Below are positions 33,869 to 43,206 of a stretch of DNA of 64,000 nucleotides, one piece after another. Origin of the DNA: Pseudomonas sp. HR96. GTDB lineage: Bacteria > Pseudomonadota > Gammaproteobacteria > Pseudomonadales > Pseudomonadaceae. How positions within the stretch are numbered: position 1 is the stretch's first letter; every line of letters starts with the position of its first letter. The DNA lies in the NCBI RefSeq assembly GCF_034059295.1, contig NZ_CP139141.1, positions 2,277,001 to 2,341,000 of the forward strand, written 5' to 3'. The translations under genes were made by a program, and so were the position numbers. The notes beneath the pieces were generated by a model. That model did no database searches. It was not told where the DNA came from and saw nothing but the letters and a program-made list of their open reading frames with translations.

Positions 33869-33889
33869 TCCCGGCGTGCACGACCGGGT
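33869..33889 (-). terminator. Possible terminator downstream of queD
   Basis: On the minus strand CCCGG and CCGGG enclose a CGTGCACG palindrome, followed by an A/T-rich run (GATTAAATTTG), 16 bases past the queD stop. An outer 8-bp inverted repeat TCCCCACC/GGTGGGGA (33846-33894) surrounds it. Confidence 0.4.
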
Positions 33890-33904
33890 GGGGAGGCCGG
33901 GAAA

Positions 33905-34261
33905 TCAATCGCCGGTATACTCGCAACCGCTGGTGCAGGTCTCGTGGATGCGCACCTTGGAAAGCTCTGGCAGCAGCGGTTTCATCTGCGCCCAGATCCA
34001 CTTGGCCAGCACCTCGCTGGTGGGGTTTTCCAGGCCGGGAATGTCATTCAGGTAATTGTGGTCGAGCTGCTCGTACAACGGCTTGAACACCGCCTTGATT
34101 TCCGAAAAGTCGCGAATCCACCCGGTGTGCGGGTCCACGGGGCCGGTCAGGTGCAGGGCCACCTTGAACGAATGGCCGTGCAGGCGCCCACATTTGTGCC
34201 CGGCGGGCACATGGGGCAGGCGATGGGCGGACTCGAACGTAAATTCCTTGAAGATTTCCAC
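33905..34261 (-). CDS. queD: 6-carboxy-5,6,7,8-tetrahydropterin synthase (queuosine pathway)
   Basis: A 118-residue QueD from GTG 34261, the family's usual length. Zinc-binding histidines are in [10 protein letters not shown] and RLHGHSFKV, the catalytic cysteine is in [10 protein letters not shown], and [10 protein letters not shown] closes the active site. LDHNYLNDI is the conserved dimer/pterin segment. It makes carboxytetrahydropterin from dihydroneopterin triphosphate for 7-deazaguanine synthesis. The other queuosine genes are not in the window. Confidence 0.93.
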   Translation of the reverse strand: MEIFKEFTFESAHRLPHVPAGHKCGRLHGHSFKVALHLTGPVDPHTGWIRDFSEIKAVFKPLYEQLDHNYLNDIPGLENPTSEVLAKWIWAQMKPLLPELSKVRIHETCTSGCEYTGD

Positions 34262-34432
34262 GGTGTATTCAACTCGCAAGCAGCTTAGGGCAGGCGCGCA
34301 GTTTAACAGCAAGCGCGCCCGCCTGCAGTTGCTAGCAATCAAGTGGGCAGGGGGGCGGACGTTCAGCTTGATTTAAGTTGCGCCCGTTAGTCTGCACGGG
34401 TTGAATCCCAAGACAGCAAAGGAAGACACACC

Positions 34433-34741
34433 ATGAAAGCCATCACCACCCTCTTCGCCGCCGCCGCTCTGCTGGCCGCCAGCCCCCTCGCCCTGGCCAA
34501 GGATATCGGCCCTGACCAGGCACTGCGGCTGCGCGATGCCGGCACCATCCAGTCGTTCGAAAAGCTCAACGCCGCCGCCCTCGCCAAGCATCCGGGGGCG
34601 ACCGTGGGCGATACCGAGCTGGAAGAGAAATACGGCAAGTACGTCTATCAGCTGGAGTTGCATGACGCCCAAGGCGTCAAGTGGGAAGTGGAAATGGACG
34701 CGGTAACGGGTGAAGTGCTTGGCAATCACCAGGACGCCTGA
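34433..34741 (+). CDS. Periplasmic PepSY-domain protein
   Basis: A 102-residue protein with a clear signal peptide (MKAITTLFAAAALLAASPLALA, cleaved after ALA). One PepSY-like domain follows: IGPDQALRLRDAGTIQSFEKL...[30 protein letters not shown]. It is first in a four-gene set with a second PepSY protein, a response regulator and a sensor kinase. It probably works in the periplasm with the sensor, as a modulator or output. Confidence 0.85.
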   Translation: MKAITTLFAAAALLAASPLALAKDIGPDQALRLRDAGTIQSFEKLNAAALAKHPGATVGDTELEEKYGKYVYQLELHDAQGVKWEVEMDAVTGEVLGNHQDA

Positions 34742-35054
34742 CGCCGCTGGCCGCTGGCGCCAGTGCCTGCTGGCGTTGCCGCTGCTGGCCTGCTGCTGTG
34801 CGGCGCAGGCCCGTGACCTGGATCAGGACGAGGCCTTGCGGCTGCGCCAGCAGGGTGTGATCCTGTCCCTCGAACACTTGTTGCAGCAGGCCATGGCACG
34901 TTACCCCGGCGCGCGGCTGCTGGAAGCGGAGCTCGAGGAGCACGATCAGCGCTACGTGTACGAGGTTGAACTGCTGACCCCCGAGAACCGGGTCCGGGAA
35001 ATCAAGATCGACGCCAGCAGCGGGCGCCTGATCACCGATAAGGAAGACGACTGA
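34710..35054 (+). CDS. Second PepSY-domain exported protein
   Basis: A 114-residue protein overlapping the first PepSY gene by 32 bases. GTG 34710 gives an N-terminus with a hydrophobic export segment ([16 protein letters not shown]), then a PepSY unit parallel to its neighbour ([23 protein letters not shown]...[24 protein letters not shown]). The start is uncertain. Its stop shares bases with the response-regulator start (TGATG at 35052-35056), showing translational coupling. Likely a local duplication of the first PepSY gene. Confidence 0.8.
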   Translation: MKCLAITRTPDAAGRWRQCLLALPLLACCCAAQARDLDQDEALRLRQQGVILSLEHLLQQAMARYPGARLLEAELEEHDQRYVYEVELLTPENRVREIKIDASSGRLITDKEDD

Positions 35055-35746
35055 TGCGTTTGTTGCTGGTGGAGGACAACGTGGCGCTGGCGGACGAGCT
35101 GCTCGCGGGCCTCAATCGTCAGGGCTACGCGGTGGATTGGCTGGCCGACGGGCGCGATGCCGCGCGCCAGGGCCTGACCGAGCCTTACGACCTTGTCGTG
35201 CTCGACCTCGGCCTGCCTGGCCTGCCGGGGCTTGAAGTGCTGGGCCAGTGGCGCGCCGCCGGCTGCCACGTGCCGGTGCTGGTGCTCACCGCCCGCAGCG
35301 CCTGGGCCGAGCGCATCGAGGGGCTCAAGGCTGGCGCCGACGACTACCTGAGCAAACCCTTTCACCCCGAGGAGTTGCACCTGCGGGTGCAGTCCCTGCT
35401 GCGCCGCGCCCGCGGCCTGGCCAACCAGCCGCAGCTGCACGGCGCCGGATTGCAACTCGATGAAGGCCGCCAGTGCGTGACCCAGGCGGGCGAGGAGGTG
35501 CAGTTGACCTCGGCGGAGTTTCGTCTGCTGCGCTACTTCATGCTGCACCCGGGGCAGATTCTGTCCAAGGGCCACCTGGCCGAGCACCTCTACGACGGCG
35601 AGACTGAACGCGACTCCAACGTGCTCGAAGTGCACGTCAATCATCTGCGCCGCAAACTCGGCCGCGAGGTGCTGGAAACGCGCCGGGGCCAGGGCTACAT
35701 CTTTGGCGGCAACCCCGGCCAGGTCAGCGCCGTGGTGCCCGGGTGA
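35054..35746 (+). CDS. OmpR-family response regulator
   Basis: A 230-residue two-domain regulator. The receiver has the acidic pair (VEDN), the phospho-acceptor Asp51 in VVLDLGLPG and Lys101 in LSKPF. The winged-helix C-terminus includes [22 protein letters not shown] and [10 protein letters not shown], ending in [10 protein letters not shown]. It overlaps the downstream kinase gene by 4 bases (GTGA). It resembles QseB/PmrA/BqsR-type regulators and probably controls its own operon. Confidence 0.9.
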   Translation: MRLLLVEDNVALADELLAGLNRQGYAVDWLADGRDAARQGLTEPYDLVVLDLGLPGLPGLEVLGQWRAAGCHVPVLVLTARSAWAERIEGLKAGADDYLSKPFHPEELHLRVQSLLRRARGLANQPQLHGAGLQLDEGRQCVTQAGEEVQLTSAEFRLLRYFMLHPGQILSKGHLAEHLYDGETERDSNVLEVHVNHLRRKLGREVLETRRGQGYIFGGNPGQVSAVVPG

Positions 35747-37086
35747 AACCCATTCGCTCGATCCAGGGGCGCCTGAGCCTGGGGTTGTCGGCGGTGCTGG
35801 TGGTGGTCGGGCTGGGCGTGGCGCAACTGAGCCTGTGGCTGTTCGAAGGCGGCCTGCAACGCTACCTGGAGATCGGCCTGCGCACCGAGAGCGAAAGCCT
35901 GCTGATGGCCCTGGTGCGCGGCGACAACGGCTTGCAGCTGGACGAGCGGCGCCTGCTGCCGGCCTACCAGCGGCCGTTCTCCGGGCACTACTTCAGAATC
36001 GACGCCCACGACGGCGCCGGCGCCGGGCTGCACTGGCGCTCGCGCTCGCTCTGGGACCTGCAGCTGCCCTGGCCCGACGCCCCCGGGCTGCACAGTGACT
36101 TGACCCTGGGCCCCGAAGGCCAGGCGCTGCTGACGCTGCGCGCCGACTATCGGCGCCTGGGCGAAGACCTGTCGATCAGCGTGGCCCGCGACTACACGCC
36201 GGTACGCGCCAGCTTCCAGCGCCTGCAAGTGCTGGGCCTGGCCATTGCGGCGGCGGCCCTGCTGCTGATCCTGGCGTTGCAACGGATCACCGTGAAGCGC
36301 TCGCTGCGCCCCTTGGAGCGCGTCCGCGAGCAGATCGCCCAGCTGCAGCAGGGCCGGCGCAGCGCTCTGGATACCCAGGTACCCGAGGAGCTGGCGCCGC
36401 TGGTGGGGCAGATCAACCACCTGCTGGCCCACACCGAAGACAGCCTCAAGCGCTCGCGGCGGGCCATGGGCAATCTGGGGCACGCCTTGAAAACTCCACT
36501 GGCGGTCCTGCTCAGCCTGGCCGAAAGCCCGCGGCTGGCCGATCAGCCGCAGGTACGGGCGACGTTGCAGGAACAGTTGCAGCAGATCCAGCAGCGACTG
36601 GACCGCGAGCTCAACCGCGCACGGCTGGCCGGCGATGCGCTGCCCGGAGCGCCATTCGATTGCGCCATCGAATGGCCGAATTTGCAGGCCTCGCTGCGCA
36701 GCGTGCATGGCGATCATCTGCAACTGCGCTGCCAGCATCCGCCAGGTGCGCGCCTGCCCTGGGACCGCGAAGACCTCCTCGAGCTGCTCGGCAACCTGCT
36801 CGACAACGCCTGCAAATGGGCGGATGCCGAGGTCAGCCTGACCCTCGACGAAACCGACCAGGGCTGGACTGTGCAGGTCGACGACGACGGCCCGGGCATT
36901 GCCCCGGCACGCCGCGCTCAGGTGCTGGGGCGTGGCGTACGGCTGGACGAGCAGATGGCCGGGCACGGCCTGGGGCTGGCGATCGTGCGCGATATCGTCG
37001 ACAGCTGGCACGGCCAGCTGGCGCTCGGCGACAGCCCGCTGGGCGGTCTGCAGGTGCGTATTCATCTGCCGCGCACATCCACTTAA
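35743..37086 (+). CDS. Membrane sensor histidine kinase, partner of the upstream regulator
   Basis: A 447-residue kinase from GTG 35743. A membrane helix lies near residues 8-32 and another near 163-183, flanking a ~130-residue periplasmic sensor. HAMP follows, then the H-box [19 protein letters not shown]-box [21 protein letters not shown] and GHGLGLAIV. The PepSY-PepSY-regulator-kinase order recalls the P. aeruginosa carRS/bqsRS locus, but I do not see the RExxE iron(II) motif reported for BqsS, so the signal is unknown. Confidence 0.9.
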   Translation: MKPIRSIQGRLSLGLSAVLVVVGLGVAQLSLWLFEGGLQRYLEIGLRTESESLLMALVRGDNGLQLDERRLLPAYQRPFSGHYFRIDAHDGAGAGLHWRSRSLWDLQLPWPDAPGLHSDLTLGPEGQALLTLRADYRRLGEDLSISVARDYTPVRASFQRLQVLGLAIAAAALLLILALQRITVKRSLRPLERVREQIAQLQQGRRSALDTQVPEELAPLVGQINHLLAHTEDSLKRSRRAMGNLGHALKTPLAVLLSLAESPRLADQPQVRATLQEQLQQIQQRLDRELNRARLAGDALPGAPFDCAIEWPNLQASLRSVHGDHLQLRCQHPPGARLPWDREDLLELLGNLLDNACKWADAEVSLTLDETDQGWTVQVDDDGPGIAPARRAQVLGRGVRLDEQMAGHGLGLAIVRDIVDSWHGQLALGDSPLGGLQVRIHLPRTST

Positions 37087-37159
37087 ACTCATCGGCCGTT
37101 CCACGGACTAACCCTCATGGCGGCATGCAGCCGCCCCGGGCCATTCCAGGGACTGAACG

Positions 37160-38233
37160 ATGAACAAAGAAACTGCACAGAACCACTCCCTGCGCGTCCT
37201 GCTGGTGATCGTCTCGCTGGCCTTCGTATGGATCATGCTGCCGTTCTACGGCGCGGTGTTCTGGGCGGTGATCCTCGGCATCCTCTTCGCGCCCCTGCAG
37301 AAGCGCCTGCACCTCAAGTTCCAGCGCCGGCGCAACCTCAGCTCGCTGGTGACCCTGCTGGCCTGCCTGGTGATTGCCATCCTGCCGGTGATCGTGGTCA
37401 GCGCGTTGCTGGTGCAGGAGGGCGCCGCGCTCTACAAGAACATCGAGAGCGGCCAGCTGGACATCGCCGGCTACATCAACCACGCCAGGCACATGCTGCC
37501 CACCGGCCTGCAGCACCTGCTCGAACGCATGGGCGTGGCCGACCTCGACGGCCTGCGCGACAAGATCAGCAAGGGCGCCATGCAAGGCAGCCAGTATGTC
37601 GCCACTCAGGCGTTCAGCTTTGGCCAGGGCACCTTCGACTTCATCGTCAGCTTCGGCATCATGCTCTACCTGCTGTTCTTCTTCCTGCGCGACGGCCACG
37701 ACCTGGTCCGGCGCATCCGCGCGGCCTTGCCACTGGCCGACGAACAGCAGCGGCGCCTGCAGCTCAAGTTCAACCGCGTGGTGCGTGCCACGGTCAAGGG
37801 CAACATGCTGGTGGCAGTCACCCAGGGTGCATTGGGCGGCTGCATCTTCTGGTACCTGGACATCCCCAGTGCGTTGCTCTGGGCCGTGCTGATGGCGTTC
37901 ATGTCGCTGTTGCCGGCGGTTGGCGCGGGGATCGTCTGGGGGCCGGTGGCCGCGTATTTCGTGCTCGGCGGCGACACGGTCGACGGCATCATCCTGGCGT
38001 TGTTCGGGGTGTTCGTCATCGGCCTGGTGGACAACGTGCTGCGCCCGATCCTGGTGGGCAAGGACACGCGCATGCCCGATTACCTGGTGCTGGTGTCGAC
38101 CATGGGCGGGCTGGCGGTGTTCGGCCTCAACGGTTTTGTGATCGGCCCGCTGATTGCGGCGTTGTTCATGTCCAGCTGGTCGATCTACACCGAAACCAAG
38201 CAGCAGGTGCGCCTGCCCCGCGACCTCGACTGA
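37160..38233 (+). CDS. AI-2E family (PerM/TqsA-type) membrane permease
   Basis: A 357-residue polytopic protein with the family layout. Two or three N-terminal helices (VSLAFVWIMLPFYGAVFWAVILGILFAPL) precede a soluble helical middle (res ~80-150). The C-terminal helices contain LLPAVGAGIVWGPVAAYF and DNVLRPILVGKDTRMPDYLVLVSTMGGLAVFG. Family members export diverse small solutes or act as antiporters; the name does not prove AI-2 transport. It lies 73 bases after the kinase gene. Confidence 0.87.
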   Translation: MNKETAQNHSLRVLLVIVSLAFVWIMLPFYGAVFWAVILGILFAPLQKRLHLKFQRRRNLSSLVTLLACLVIAILPVIVVSALLVQEGAALYKNIESGQLDIAGYINHARHMLPTGLQHLLERMGVADLDGLRDKISKGAMQGSQYVATQAFSFGQGTFDFIVSFGIMLYLLFFFLRDGHDLVRRIRAALPLADEQQRRLQLKFNRVVRATVKGNMLVAVTQGALGGCIFWYLDIPSALLWAVLMAFMSLLPAVGAGIVWGPVAAYFVLGGDTVDGIILALFGVFVIGLVDNVLRPILVGKDTRMPDYLVLVSTMGGLAVFGLNGFVIGPLIAALFMSSWSIYTETKQQVRLPRDLD

Positions 38234-38267
38234 GGCCAGCGGCGACCGGCTATCGGTCACCCCGATG

Positions 38268-38291
38268 GACGCCAGCCTTGAGGCTGGCGTC
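38268..38291 (+). terminator. Strong hairpin after the AI-2E permease gene
   Basis: GACGCCAGCC and GGCTGGCGTC form a perfect 10-bp stem with a TTGA loop, 35 bases past the permease stop. No immediate T-run, though a T-rich stretch follows at about 38331-38380. It likely separates the permease gene from mrdA. Confidence 0.55.
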
Positions 38292-38390
38292 GGCATTTCG
38301 TACCATCGCGCACGCCGGCCGCTCTGCTGGTTTTTTTGTGTGCAAATTTTTCATCTTTTCTTCAGTTTTTGATTCTTTTTCGAGTGGCCC

Positions 38391-40283
38391 ATGCCTCAAC
38401 CGATACCCCTCAAAGACCACGGCAAGGAACAGGGCCTGGTCAATCGCCGTCTGGTGGCCTGCGCCATCTTCGTCCTGGTGCTGAGTTTTACCCTGATCGG
38501 CCGCCTGTATTTCCTGCAGGTCATCGAATACGACTATCACTCGACCATTTCCGAGAACAACCGCGTCCATGTGCTGCCGATCGCCCCGGAGCGCGGCTTC
38601 ATCTATGACCGCAACGGGGTGATCCTGGCCGACAACCGGCCCAGCTTCAACCTGACCCTGACCCGCGAGCGCGCCGGCGATTCGGCCCAGGTGCTGGACA
38701 CCGTCACGCAGATCCTGGGCCTTGGCGAAGACGAGCGCCGCCAGTTCGACAAGGACTTGAAGCGGGTCCGTCACCCGTTCGAGCCGGTCACCCTGATGTA
38801 CGAGCTGACCGAGGAGCAGATCGCCAAGATCGCCGTCAACCAGTTCCGCCTGCCGGGGCTGGATGTCGAGGCGCAGTTCGTGCGCGAATATCCCCAGGGC
38901 GACCACTTCGCCCACTCGGTCGGTTTCGTCGGGCGGATCAACGAAAAGGAATCGCGCCAGCTCGACTCGGTGGAGTACCGCGGCACCCAGTCGGTGGGCA
39001 AGACCGGCATCGAGCGCTTCTACGAAGCCCAGCTGCACGGCCATGTCGGCTATGAAGAGGTCGAGACCAACGCCCAGGGCCGGGTCATGCGCGTGCTCAA
39101 CCACCACGACCCGGTGGCCGGCAAGAACATCACCCTGAGCCTGGACATCAAACTGCAGGAAGCCGCCGAGCACGCCCTGGGCGACCGGCGAGGGGCGGTG
39201 GTGTGCATCGACCCGGACACCGGCGAGGTGCTGGCCATGGTCAGCAAGCCGAGCTTCGACCCCAACCTGTTCGTCACCGGCATCAGCTTCAAGCAATATT
39301 CGGCGCTGCGCGATTCCATCGACCGCCCGCTGTTCAACCGCGTCCTGCGCGGGCTGTACGCACCGGGTTCGACCATCAAGCCGGAAGTAGCGGTGGCAGG
39401 CCTGGACAGCGGCGTGATCACCCCGCAATCGCGCGTATTCGACCCTGGCTACTACGAGCTGCCCAACTACGATCACAAGTACCGCAACTGGAACCGCAGC
39501 GGTGACGGCTGGGTGGACTTGAACGCGGCAATCATGCGTTCCAACGACACCTACTTCTATGACACCGCGCACAAGTTGGGCATCGACCGCCTGCACGACT
39601 ACCTGGTCAAGTTCGGCCTCGGCCAGAAGGTCTCGCTGGACATGTTCGAGGAAGCGCCGGGCCTGATGCCGTCCCAGCAATGGAAGCGTGCCACCCGCCG
39701 CCAGGCCTGGTTCCCGGGCGAGACGCTGATCCTCGGCATCGGCCAGGGCTACATGCAGGTCACGCCGCTGCAGCTGGCCCAGGCCACCTCGCTGATCGCC
39801 TCCAAGGGCGTCTGGCATCGTCCGCACCTGGCGCAGACGATTGGCGGCGCCGCGCCGGTGGACGACAACCCGATGCCCAACATCGTGCTGCGCGACACCG
39901 CCGCCTGGGAGCAGGTCAACCGCGGCATGCAGGCGGTGATGCATGACCCGCGCGGCATCGCCCGCGCCGCAGCGCTCGGCGCCCAGTACCGCATTGCCGG
40001 CAAGAGTGGTACCGCGCAAGTGGTGGCGATCAAGCAGGGCGAGCGCTACAACCGCCTCAAGACCCTGGAGCGCAACCGTGACAACGCCTTGTTCGTCGGT
40101 TTCGCCCCGGCGGAACACCCGAAGATCGTGGTGGCGGTGATGATCGAGAACGGTGAGGCCGGCGGCCGGGTCGCCGGCCCCGTGGTGCGCGAGATCATGG
40201 ATGCCTGGTTGCTGGATCAGGACGGCCACCTGAAGCCGCAATACGCCGTGCCGGCCAAGCCAGCAGGTGATCCGAAGGTCTAG
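38391..40283 (+). CDS. mrdA: Peptidoglycan DD-transpeptidase penicillin-binding protein 2
   Basis: A 630-residue class B PBP2. An N-terminal membrane anchor (ACAIFVLVLSFTLIGRLYFLQV) is followed by the dimerisation domain (APERGFIYDRNGVILADNRPSFNL). The transpeptidase has the active-site Ser327/Lys330 in GSTIKPE, SxN in MRSNDTYF and KSGTAQ in place of KTGT. It crosslinks peptidoglycan during elongation. No rodA, rlpA or other elongasome gene is next to it, so it may be a second PBP2 copy. Confidence 0.93.
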   Translation: MPQPIPLKDHGKEQGLVNRRLVACAIFVLVLSFTLIGRLYFLQVIEYDYHSTISENNRVHVLPIAPERGFIYDRNGVILADNRPSFNLTLTRERAGDSAQVLDTVTQILGLGEDERRQFDKDLKRVRHPFEPVTLMYELTEEQIAKIAVNQFRLPGLDVEAQFVREYPQGDHFAHSVGFVGRINEKESRQLDSVEYRGTQSVGKTGIERFYEAQLHGHVGYEEVETNAQGRVMRVLNHHDPVAGKNITLSLDIKLQEAAEHALGDRRGAVVCIDPDTGEVLAMVSKPSFDPNLFVTGISFKQYSALRDSIDRPLFNRVLRGLYAPGSTIKPEVAVAGLDSGVITPQSRVFDPGYYELPNYDHKYRNWNRSGDGWVDLNAAIMRSNDTYFYDTAHKLGIDRLHDYLVKFGLGQKVSLDMFEEAPGLMPSQQWKRATRRQAWFPGETLILGIGQGYMQVTPLQLAQATSLIASKGVWHRPHLAQTIGGAAPVDDNPMPNIVLRDTAAWEQVNRGMQAVMHDPRGIARAAALGAQYRIAGKSGTAQVVAIKQGERYNRLKTLERNRDNALFVGFAPAEHPKIVVAVMIENGEAGGRVAGPVVREIMDAWLLDQDGHLKPQYAVPAKPAGDPKV

Positions 40284-40337
40284 GAGCTTGCCGTGCAATG
40301 GGCTGCACCCATGCAGGGGTAACGGCCCCCTCGGGTC

Positions 40338-40691
40338 TCAAAGCCCCGCGTTCCACCCCGGCTCCAGCGCTGCCAGCCCATAGGCGGCCCGCGCCTTGTC
40401 GCAACTCTCGCTCGGCTGGCCGAACTCCCAGGCTGCCTCGAATTCGCGGCAGGTGCTCGACCGCTCGGCGTACATCGAGCAACTGACCGCCTTGCCCACT
40501 TCACCGCTCAAGCTGATGCAGCGGCTGGGACGGCTTTCGGTGCCCAGCATCGCCACCCGCGAGGGGGTAACCTGGACCACTCGCTCATCGGGCACTAGGC
40601 CGCCGCCGGAGACGCATTCGCCCCAATAGAACGACACGCGAAAATGCGCGCAGCAGGCACCGCAACTCAGACACGGGTGGGCTTGGGACAT
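40338..40691 (-). CDS. YkgJ-like cysteine-cluster protein
   Basis: A 117-residue protein with a CxxCxxCC cluster at the N-terminus (HPCLSCGACCAHFRVSF) and further cysteines (SRCISL, VSCSMYAERSSTCREFE). This is the pattern of the YkgJ/zinc- or iron-binding cysteine cluster family. The conserved YxxRPxxCRxF-like motif appears as YAERSSTCREF. The metal and role are not established. The start ATG 40691 puts the cluster at the very N-terminus, as usual. Confidence 0.83.
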   Translation of the reverse strand: MSQAHPCLSCGACCAHFRVSFYWGECVSGGGLVPDERVVQVTPSRVAMLGTESRPSRCISLSGEVGKAVSCSMYAERSSTCREFEAAWEFGQPSESCDKARAAYGLAALEPGWNAGL

Positions 40692-40885
40692 GGGTTCACA
40701 CAGAGGGGCAGGGAAGGGGGGGACTGGCGCCATTCTATGCCGGCGCGGCGATTTGAAAAGAGCCTGCCAGCGGTATTTCGATCGAACACATCGAATTTCC
40801 CTGGGTGTTATTCGTCCGATGCCTGTGGCAAGTTGTTTCTCGCGGTCAGCAGTCGCTGCCGCCTGCCCCACTCCAGGAGAACGAT

Positions 40886-41485
40886 ATGGCTAAGGTACTG
40901 GTACTGTATTACTCATCCTACGGACACATTGAAACCATGGCAGCGGCCATTGCCGAGGGCGCGCGCAGCGCTGGTGCCACGGTCGACGTCAAGCGGGTGC
41001 CGGAAACCGCCCCGGAGGAGGTGGCAAAGAACGCGCATTTCAAGCTCGACCAGGCCGCGCCGGTGGCCACTGTCGCCGAGCTGGAACACTACGACGCCAT
41101 CATTCTCGGTTCGCCGACCCGCTTCGGCCGAGTCAGCAGCCAGATGGCCAGTTTCCTCGATCAGGCCGGCGGCCTCTGGGCGCGCGGCGCTCTGAACGGC
41201 AAGGTTGGCGGCGCCTTTACCTCCACCGCCAGCCAGCACGGTGGCCAGGAAGTGACGCTGTTTTCGTTGATCACCAACCTGATGCATTTCGGCCTGACCA
41301 TCGTCGGCCTGCCCTATAGCTACCAGGGCCAGATGAGCCTGACCGAGATCGTCGGCGGCTCGCCGTACGGCGCCACCACCATCGCCGGGCCGGACGGCTC
41401 GCGCCAGCCAAGCGAGATCGATCTGGCCGGTGCCCGCCATCAGGGCGAGCTCATTGCCAAGACCGCGGCCAAGTTGTTTGGCTAA
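40886..41485 (+). CDS. wrbA: NAD(P)H:quinone oxidoreductase, WrbA type
   Basis: A 199-residue flavodoxin-like quinone reductase from ATG 40886 (CAGGAG 7 bases upstream). FMN-binding segments are [33 protein letters not shown] and [11 protein letters not shown], and [21 protein letters not shown] is typical of WrbA. It carries out two-electron quinone reduction in the cytoplasm, protecting against redox cycling. Confidence 0.93.
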   Translation: MAKVLVLYYSSYGHIETMAAAIAEGARSAGATVDVKRVPETAPEEVAKNAHFKLDQAAPVATVAELEHYDAIILGSPTRFGRVSSQMASFLDQAGGLWARGALNGKVGGAFTSTASQHGGQEVTLFSLITNLMHFGLTIVGLPYSYQGQMSLTEIVGGSPYGATTIAGPDGSRQPSEIDLAGARHQGELIAKTAAKLFG

Positions 41486-41495
41486 GCCTTGAAAA

Positions 41496-41523
41496 GCTCG
41501 GGGCGCCGCCCCCGAGCCTTTTG
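41496..41523 (+). terminator. Intrinsic terminator of wrbA
   Basis: GCTCGGGG and CCCCGAGC pair across a 6-base loop, followed by CTTTTG, 11 bases past the wrbA stop. The A-run on the other side (GAAAAG) makes it possibly bidirectional. Confidence 0.8.
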
Positions 41524-41636
41524 CCCCATGACACTTTCTTCAGAGAGCGGTCAGGGCGCCAACCCACTGTTCCACTTGGCGAATTTAACCTTCGACGACC
41601 TGTCTGAGCTGTAACACCCACAGCAACAGGTGCACC

Positions 41637-42086
41637 ATGAACTTCAGCAAATTCTCCCAATCCCTGGCCGTGGTCGCCGGCAAGCCCGGTACCTTCATGC
41701 TGGCTGCCGCCGCCATCGTGGTCTGGGCCTGCACCGGGCCCTGGTTTCATTACAACGATACCTGGCAACTGATCATCAACACCTCGACCACCATCATCAC
41801 CTTCCTCATGGTGTTCGTCATCCAGCACACTCAGAACCGCGACAACGACGTGCTGCACATCAAGATCGACGAGCTGCTGCGGGTGACCCGCGAGGCGCAG
41901 AATGCGGTGATGGACCTCGACGACCTGGACTCCAAGCAGCTGCAGGTGATTCGCAAGAAGTACAAGAACATCGGCGCCAACGAGACGGTGGAAGTCTCCG
42001 CCGAGACCACTACGCTGCAGGCCGGCCCCCTCGAAGAGCCGGACCTGGAAAAGGAAGCCCAGGCGTTGAAGCAGACCGGCCACTGA
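41637..42086 (+). CDS. Low-affinity iron permease family protein
   Basis: A 149-residue small membrane protein. Two helices (AAAAIVVWACTGPWFHYNDTWQLIINTSTTIITFLMVFVIQ) are followed by the family signature HTQNRDNDVLHIKIDELLRVTREAQN and an acidic tail. The family is named for yeast Fet4, but bacterial members are far shorter and iron transport is not shown for them. The stop abuts that of the convergent antiporter operon (42086/42087). Confidence 0.85.
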   Translation: MNFSKFSQSLAVVAGKPGTFMLAAAAIVVWACTGPWFHYNDTWQLIINTSTTIITFLMVFVIQHTQNRDNDVLHIKIDELLRVTREAQNAVMDLDDLDSKQLQVIRKKYKNIGANETVEVSAETTTLQAGPLEEPDLEKEAQALKQTGH

Positions 42087-42446
42087 TCAATTGCCGTGGG
42101 TGTGCTCACGGCTGCTGATTTCCCCAGGCACCCCGTCGCCGGCCATGCGCTTGCGAAACAGCGCCGCACGGGCCAGCAGCAAGGTGGTGACCGGCATGGT
42201 GATCGCCAGCAGTATCGGGATCAGCCAGGCGTGCACCACCGGCGCCTCGGCCAGGGCCGAGAAGTACAGGATCGAGGCCAGCGCCACGCACCAGCTGCCC
42301 AAGGTGGACGCCAGCGCCGGCGGGTGCATGCGCTGGAAGAAATCCTTCAGGCGCAGCAAGCCCAGCGCACCGATCAGCGCCAGCACGCTGGCGAACACCA
42401 GCAGGCCGGCGGTGGCCCATTCGGCCCATGGCGGCAGCGCGATCAT
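42087..42446 (-). CDS. mrpG: Mrp-type cation/proton antiporter subunit G
   Basis: A 119-residue protein with three hydrophobic helices: GLLVFASVLALIGALGLLRL, then STLGSWCVALASILYF and WLIPILLAITMPVTTLLLARAA. RLKDFFQRMHPPAL is the MnhG/PhaG signature. Last gene of the six-gene operon, overlapping subunit F by 4 bases. It is needed for assembly or activity of the complex. Confidence 0.9.
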   Translation of the reverse strand: MIALPPWAEWATAGLLVFASVLALIGALGLLRLKDFFQRMHPPALASTLGSWCVALASILYFSALAEAPVVHAWLIPILLAITMPVTTLLLARAALFRKRMAGDGVPGEISSREHTHGN

Positions 42447-42721
42447 TCGATCACCTCGCCGCGCAGCAGGAATTTGGCCAGGGCGAAGGAGCCGACGAAG
42501 CCCAGCAGGGCGATCAGCAGCGCGGCTTCGAAATAGGTGTCGCTGGCGTAGCGGATGCCCAGCACCAGCATCATCAGCATGGCCAGCAGGTACAGATAGT
42601 CCAGGGCCAGTACCCGGTCCTGGGCCGAGGGGCCGCGAAACAGGCGAATCAGCGTCAGCAGCATAGCCAGGCTGAACAGGCCCAGGCTCAGCAGGATGGC
42701 GTTGGCGAGCAGGGGGGTCAT
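42443..42721 (-). CDS. mrpF: Mrp-type cation/proton antiporter subunit F
   Basis: A 92-residue three-helix protein. The family core is LIRLFRGPSAQDRVLALDYLYLLAMLMMLVLG, with the conserved GP-x(3)-DRV-x-ALD stretch. It overlaps subunits E and G by 4 bases each. Small structural subunit of the inner-membrane antiporter. Confidence 0.9.
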   Translation of the reverse strand: MTPLLANAILLSLGLFSLAMLLTLIRLFRGPSAQDRVLALDYLYLLAMLMMLVLGIRYASDTYFEAALLIALLGFVGSFALAKFLLRGEVIE

Positions 42722-43206
42722 TGGAATATCTCCATCAGCGGCCGCTCGTAGGTGGCCTTGAAGTGCTCGATGAAACGCGCCTCATCGTCGAGGTCGAAGA
42801 CGTGCATCAGCAAGGCGCTGCGATCCAGTGCCAACTCCGACCAGACGGTGCCGGGGATCACCGTGCAGACGGCGGCCAGCGCGGCCAGGCCGTTGGCGTC
42901 GTGCAACTGCAGGGGCACGGTGACGAACGCTGAGCGCGGCTCACGCCGGCCCAGGGCCAGCACGCTGCGCGCCACCTGCAGGTTGGACACCAGCATGTCC
43001 ACGGCCACCCGGCCCAGCAAGCGCAGGACGGTGCCCGGCTTGCGCAGGCGAATGGGCAGCGGCCGCAGCGGTGCCATCAGCAGCGGTGCCAGCACGGCGA
43101 ACAGCAGGCCGAGCAACAGCTGGCCCCAGCTCAGCGACAGGTTGAGCAACAGCCACAGCAGCCACAGGGCCAGGGTCAGCCAGGGGGCCGGGAGCAGACG
43201 CTTCAT
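42718..43206 (-). CDS. mrpE: Mrp-type cation/proton antiporter subunit E
   Basis: A 162-residue MnhE/PhaE protein from ATG 43206. N-terminal helices (WLTLALWLLWLLLNLSLSWGQLLLGLLFAVLAPLL) are followed by RVAVDMLVSNLQVARSVL and the conserved CTVIPGTVWSELALDRSALLMHVFDLDDEAR. Overlaps subunits D and F by 4 bases. Confidence 0.9.
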   Translation of the reverse strand: MKRLLPAPWLTLALWLLWLLLNLSLSWGQLLLGLLFAVLAPLLMAPLRPLPIRLRKPGTVLRLLGRVAVDMLVSNLQVARSVLALGRREPRSAFVTVPLQLHDANGLAALAAVCTVIPGTVWSELALDRSALLMHVFDLDDEARFIEHFKATYERPLMEIFQ

